Shown: positions 63,007-64,000 of the stretch, piece after piece
Layout of the letters: the number at the start of each line of letters is the position of its first letter
Position numbering within the stretch: position 1 is the first letter of the stretch
Assembly: GCF_011319465.1 (NCBI RefSeq)
Contig: NZ_RCMB01000007.1
Span: forward strand, 62,001-126,000
Direction of reading: 5' to 3'
Source: Candidatus Nitrosotalea sp. TS
GTDB lineage: Archaea > Thermoproteota > Nitrososphaeria > Nitrososphaerales > Nitrosopumilaceae
Length of the DNA: 64,000 nt
The notes under the pieces: model-generated
The model's input: only the letters and a program-made list of their open reading frames with translations
The model's database searches: none
What the model was told of the DNA's origin: nothing
Program-made: the position numbers and the translations under genes

Positions 63007-63118
63007 TTATAAGGGTAAAATTTAGTACCATATATACCAATTACATCCTCTACGCAGGAAAAATCGAAAAAAATGCCCATATGATACAATAGGGATCAAA
63101 CTGCAACAGCCCAAATCT

Positions 63119-63454
63119 CTAGTATGAGGCGCACGAGATCGTTCCACTGATCTTTTTGACATCTGTATCTTTTGATATTTCGTAAATGGTGTTAAGGGTC
63201 ATCAGCCCGACAACTCTTAGCTTGCAATCATCTTCTTTTGCCATTTCGAATCCATATTTTTCAAGCCCAAACCTCTTTTTGTCCAAATCCACTACATGAG
63301 CATATTCAACGACAATCTCTGCATGAGGTTCAATATCGGTGAATTTTCTCTCATAATACATCGCTTGCATGGCAAGTTCAGGTTCAATTTTTTGCAGTCT
63401 GTTCTTTATGTCTTCTAGGAACTCGTCGTATTCTGCCTCAATTAGTTGAGACAT
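63119..63454 (-). CDS. Conserved hypothetical protein
   Basis: A 111-residue soluble protein: EAEYDEFLEDIKNRLQKIEP, then MQAMYYERKFTDIEPHAEIV and FEMAKEDDCKLRVVGLMTL. It is acidic, helical in the first half and beta-rich in the second. No domain is recognised. Confidence 0.55.
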   Translation of the reverse strand: MSQLIEAEYDEFLEDIKNRLQKIEPELAMQAMYYERKFTDIEPHAEIVVEYAHVVDLDKKRFGLEKYGFEMAKEDDCKLRVVGLMTLNTIYEISKDTDVKKISGTISCASY

Positions 63455-63617
63455 GATATCAATACGTCAAAATCTTATTTAAATTTGCCAATAATACCAA
63501 ACTTTGGTTAAATATGTGTGAGTGTTTTTCTCACAGATACACATGCAAAAATGTGCGCCATACAACTAGAATGATCTTATTGAATTATATTCTGCGGTAA
63601 AAAAGTTCTCAAAATAA

Positions 63618-63974
63618 ATGAATTTTGGAAAAATATTTGACCGCAAAAAAGCTGATAACTCTAGTAAAAATCTAGAAGAGATTAACAGGATAAAAGAAGA
63701 GATAGAGAAAGAAGACAAGATATTTGAAAATGAATTGCCCTCAAAATACACTTTATTGCAAAAATTTGGTATGTCTGACCTGAAAACATTATGCAATGAA
63801 TTGCTAGGAAGTGGACCAGTAGTAGAGGAATACGAGGATCCTAAAACAGGAAATAAAAAAATGCTTCCTCAATACAAGGAAGATTTCATACATTTCATCA
63901 TAGACGAATTAAGATTGTCTGAAATAAAGGAATATGCAATAAAAAATAAAATCGCGCCTGATGACCTTAAATAA
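63618..63974 (+). CDS. Hypothetical protein, paralogue of the 42.3 kb gene
   Basis: A 118-residue protein: a charged coiled-coil N-terminus (NLEEINRIKEEIEKEDKIFE), then LLQKFGMSDLKTLCNELLGS and FIHFIIDELRLSEIKEYAIK, ending IAPDDLK. The C-terminal 70 residues follow the same skeleton as the protein at 42348-42584, so both belong to one uncharacterised family. Confidence 0.55.
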   Translation: MNFGKIFDRKKADNSSKNLEEINRIKEEIEKEDKIFENELPSKYTLLQKFGMSDLKTLCNELLGSGPVVEEYEDPKTGNKKMLPQYKEDFIHFIIDELRLSEIKEYAIKNKIAPDDLK

Positions 63975-64000
63975 TGACAGTAATTTTGCTACAGAATTTT

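Overview
The window is a gene-dense, AT-rich stretch of an archaeal chromosome, almost certainly Nitrososphaerota (Thaumarchaeota, ammonia-oxidising archaeon type). Pointers are archaeal information-processing genes (TFB, TBP, RNA polymerase Rpo7/Spt4, EF-2, EF-1 beta, Cdc48), the NurA-HerA-Mre11-Rad50 repair operon, GTP-type dephospho-CoA kinase, PurP, geranylgeranyl reductase, a K+-independent membrane pyrophosphatase, futalosine-pathway menaquinone genes, multi-domain cupredoxins, a PEFG-type surface-anchoring tail, frequent TTG/GTG starts and TATA boxes about 25-30 nt ahead of start codons. No amo, rRNA, tRNA, CRISPR or IS element was seen.

Layout. 0-3 kb: Trm112/methyltransferase (cut by the window edge), small regulators, Pth2. 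3.3-7.5 kb: geranylgeranyl reductase and a zinc ribbon-EF1beta-Cdc48-winged helix operon. 7.5-15 kb: heme O synthase facing a membrane cupredoxin, JAMM protease, H+-pyrophosphatase, SprT-like protein, dephospho-CoA kinase, Mrp ATPase. 15-21 kb: Rpo7-Spt4-NadC, NadA, aspartate dehydrogenase (de novo NAD), then proline dehydrogenase and P5C dehydrogenase. 21-27 kb: NurA-HerA-Mre11-Rad50. 27-34 kb: TatC-TatA, PurP, BFN nuclease-like protein, membrane proteins, a methyltransferase, DedA protein. 34-37 kb: two-domain ABC permease, ATPase and a separate AAA-associated-domain protein. 37.5-40.5 kb: SNF2 ATPase interrupted by a 425-residue intein inside Walker A. 40.5-49 kb: DnaJ-TPR protein, a strongly structured ncRNA candidate, TFB, many small membrane, zinc and coiled-coil proteins, two acetyltransferases. 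49.7-55 kb: EF-2, MqnD, MqnE, methylmalonyl-CoA epimerase-like protein. 55-62.5 kb: a winged-helix regulator between two near-identical palindromes, a PEFG/Asp-box surface protein, a SagB-like double nitroreductase, a DUF3311 plus sodium:solute symporter pair. 62.4-64 kb: TBP and two conserved hypotheticals.

More than 20 clearly functional housekeeping genes are interrupted by single-base frameshifts, often in homopolymers, and read through intact once one base is added or removed. This is best explained by uncorrected sequencing errors; such genes are annotated at full span and the break points are given. Other large genes (Rad50, EF-2, SNF2) are intact.

The best candidates for something new are the ncRNA at about 41955-42147, the palindrome-flanked regulon at 55.2-57.0 kb, the 20-residue lysine/alanine-rich microprotein behind its own palindrome at 45.25-45.36 kb, and the intein in the SNF2 Walker A motif.
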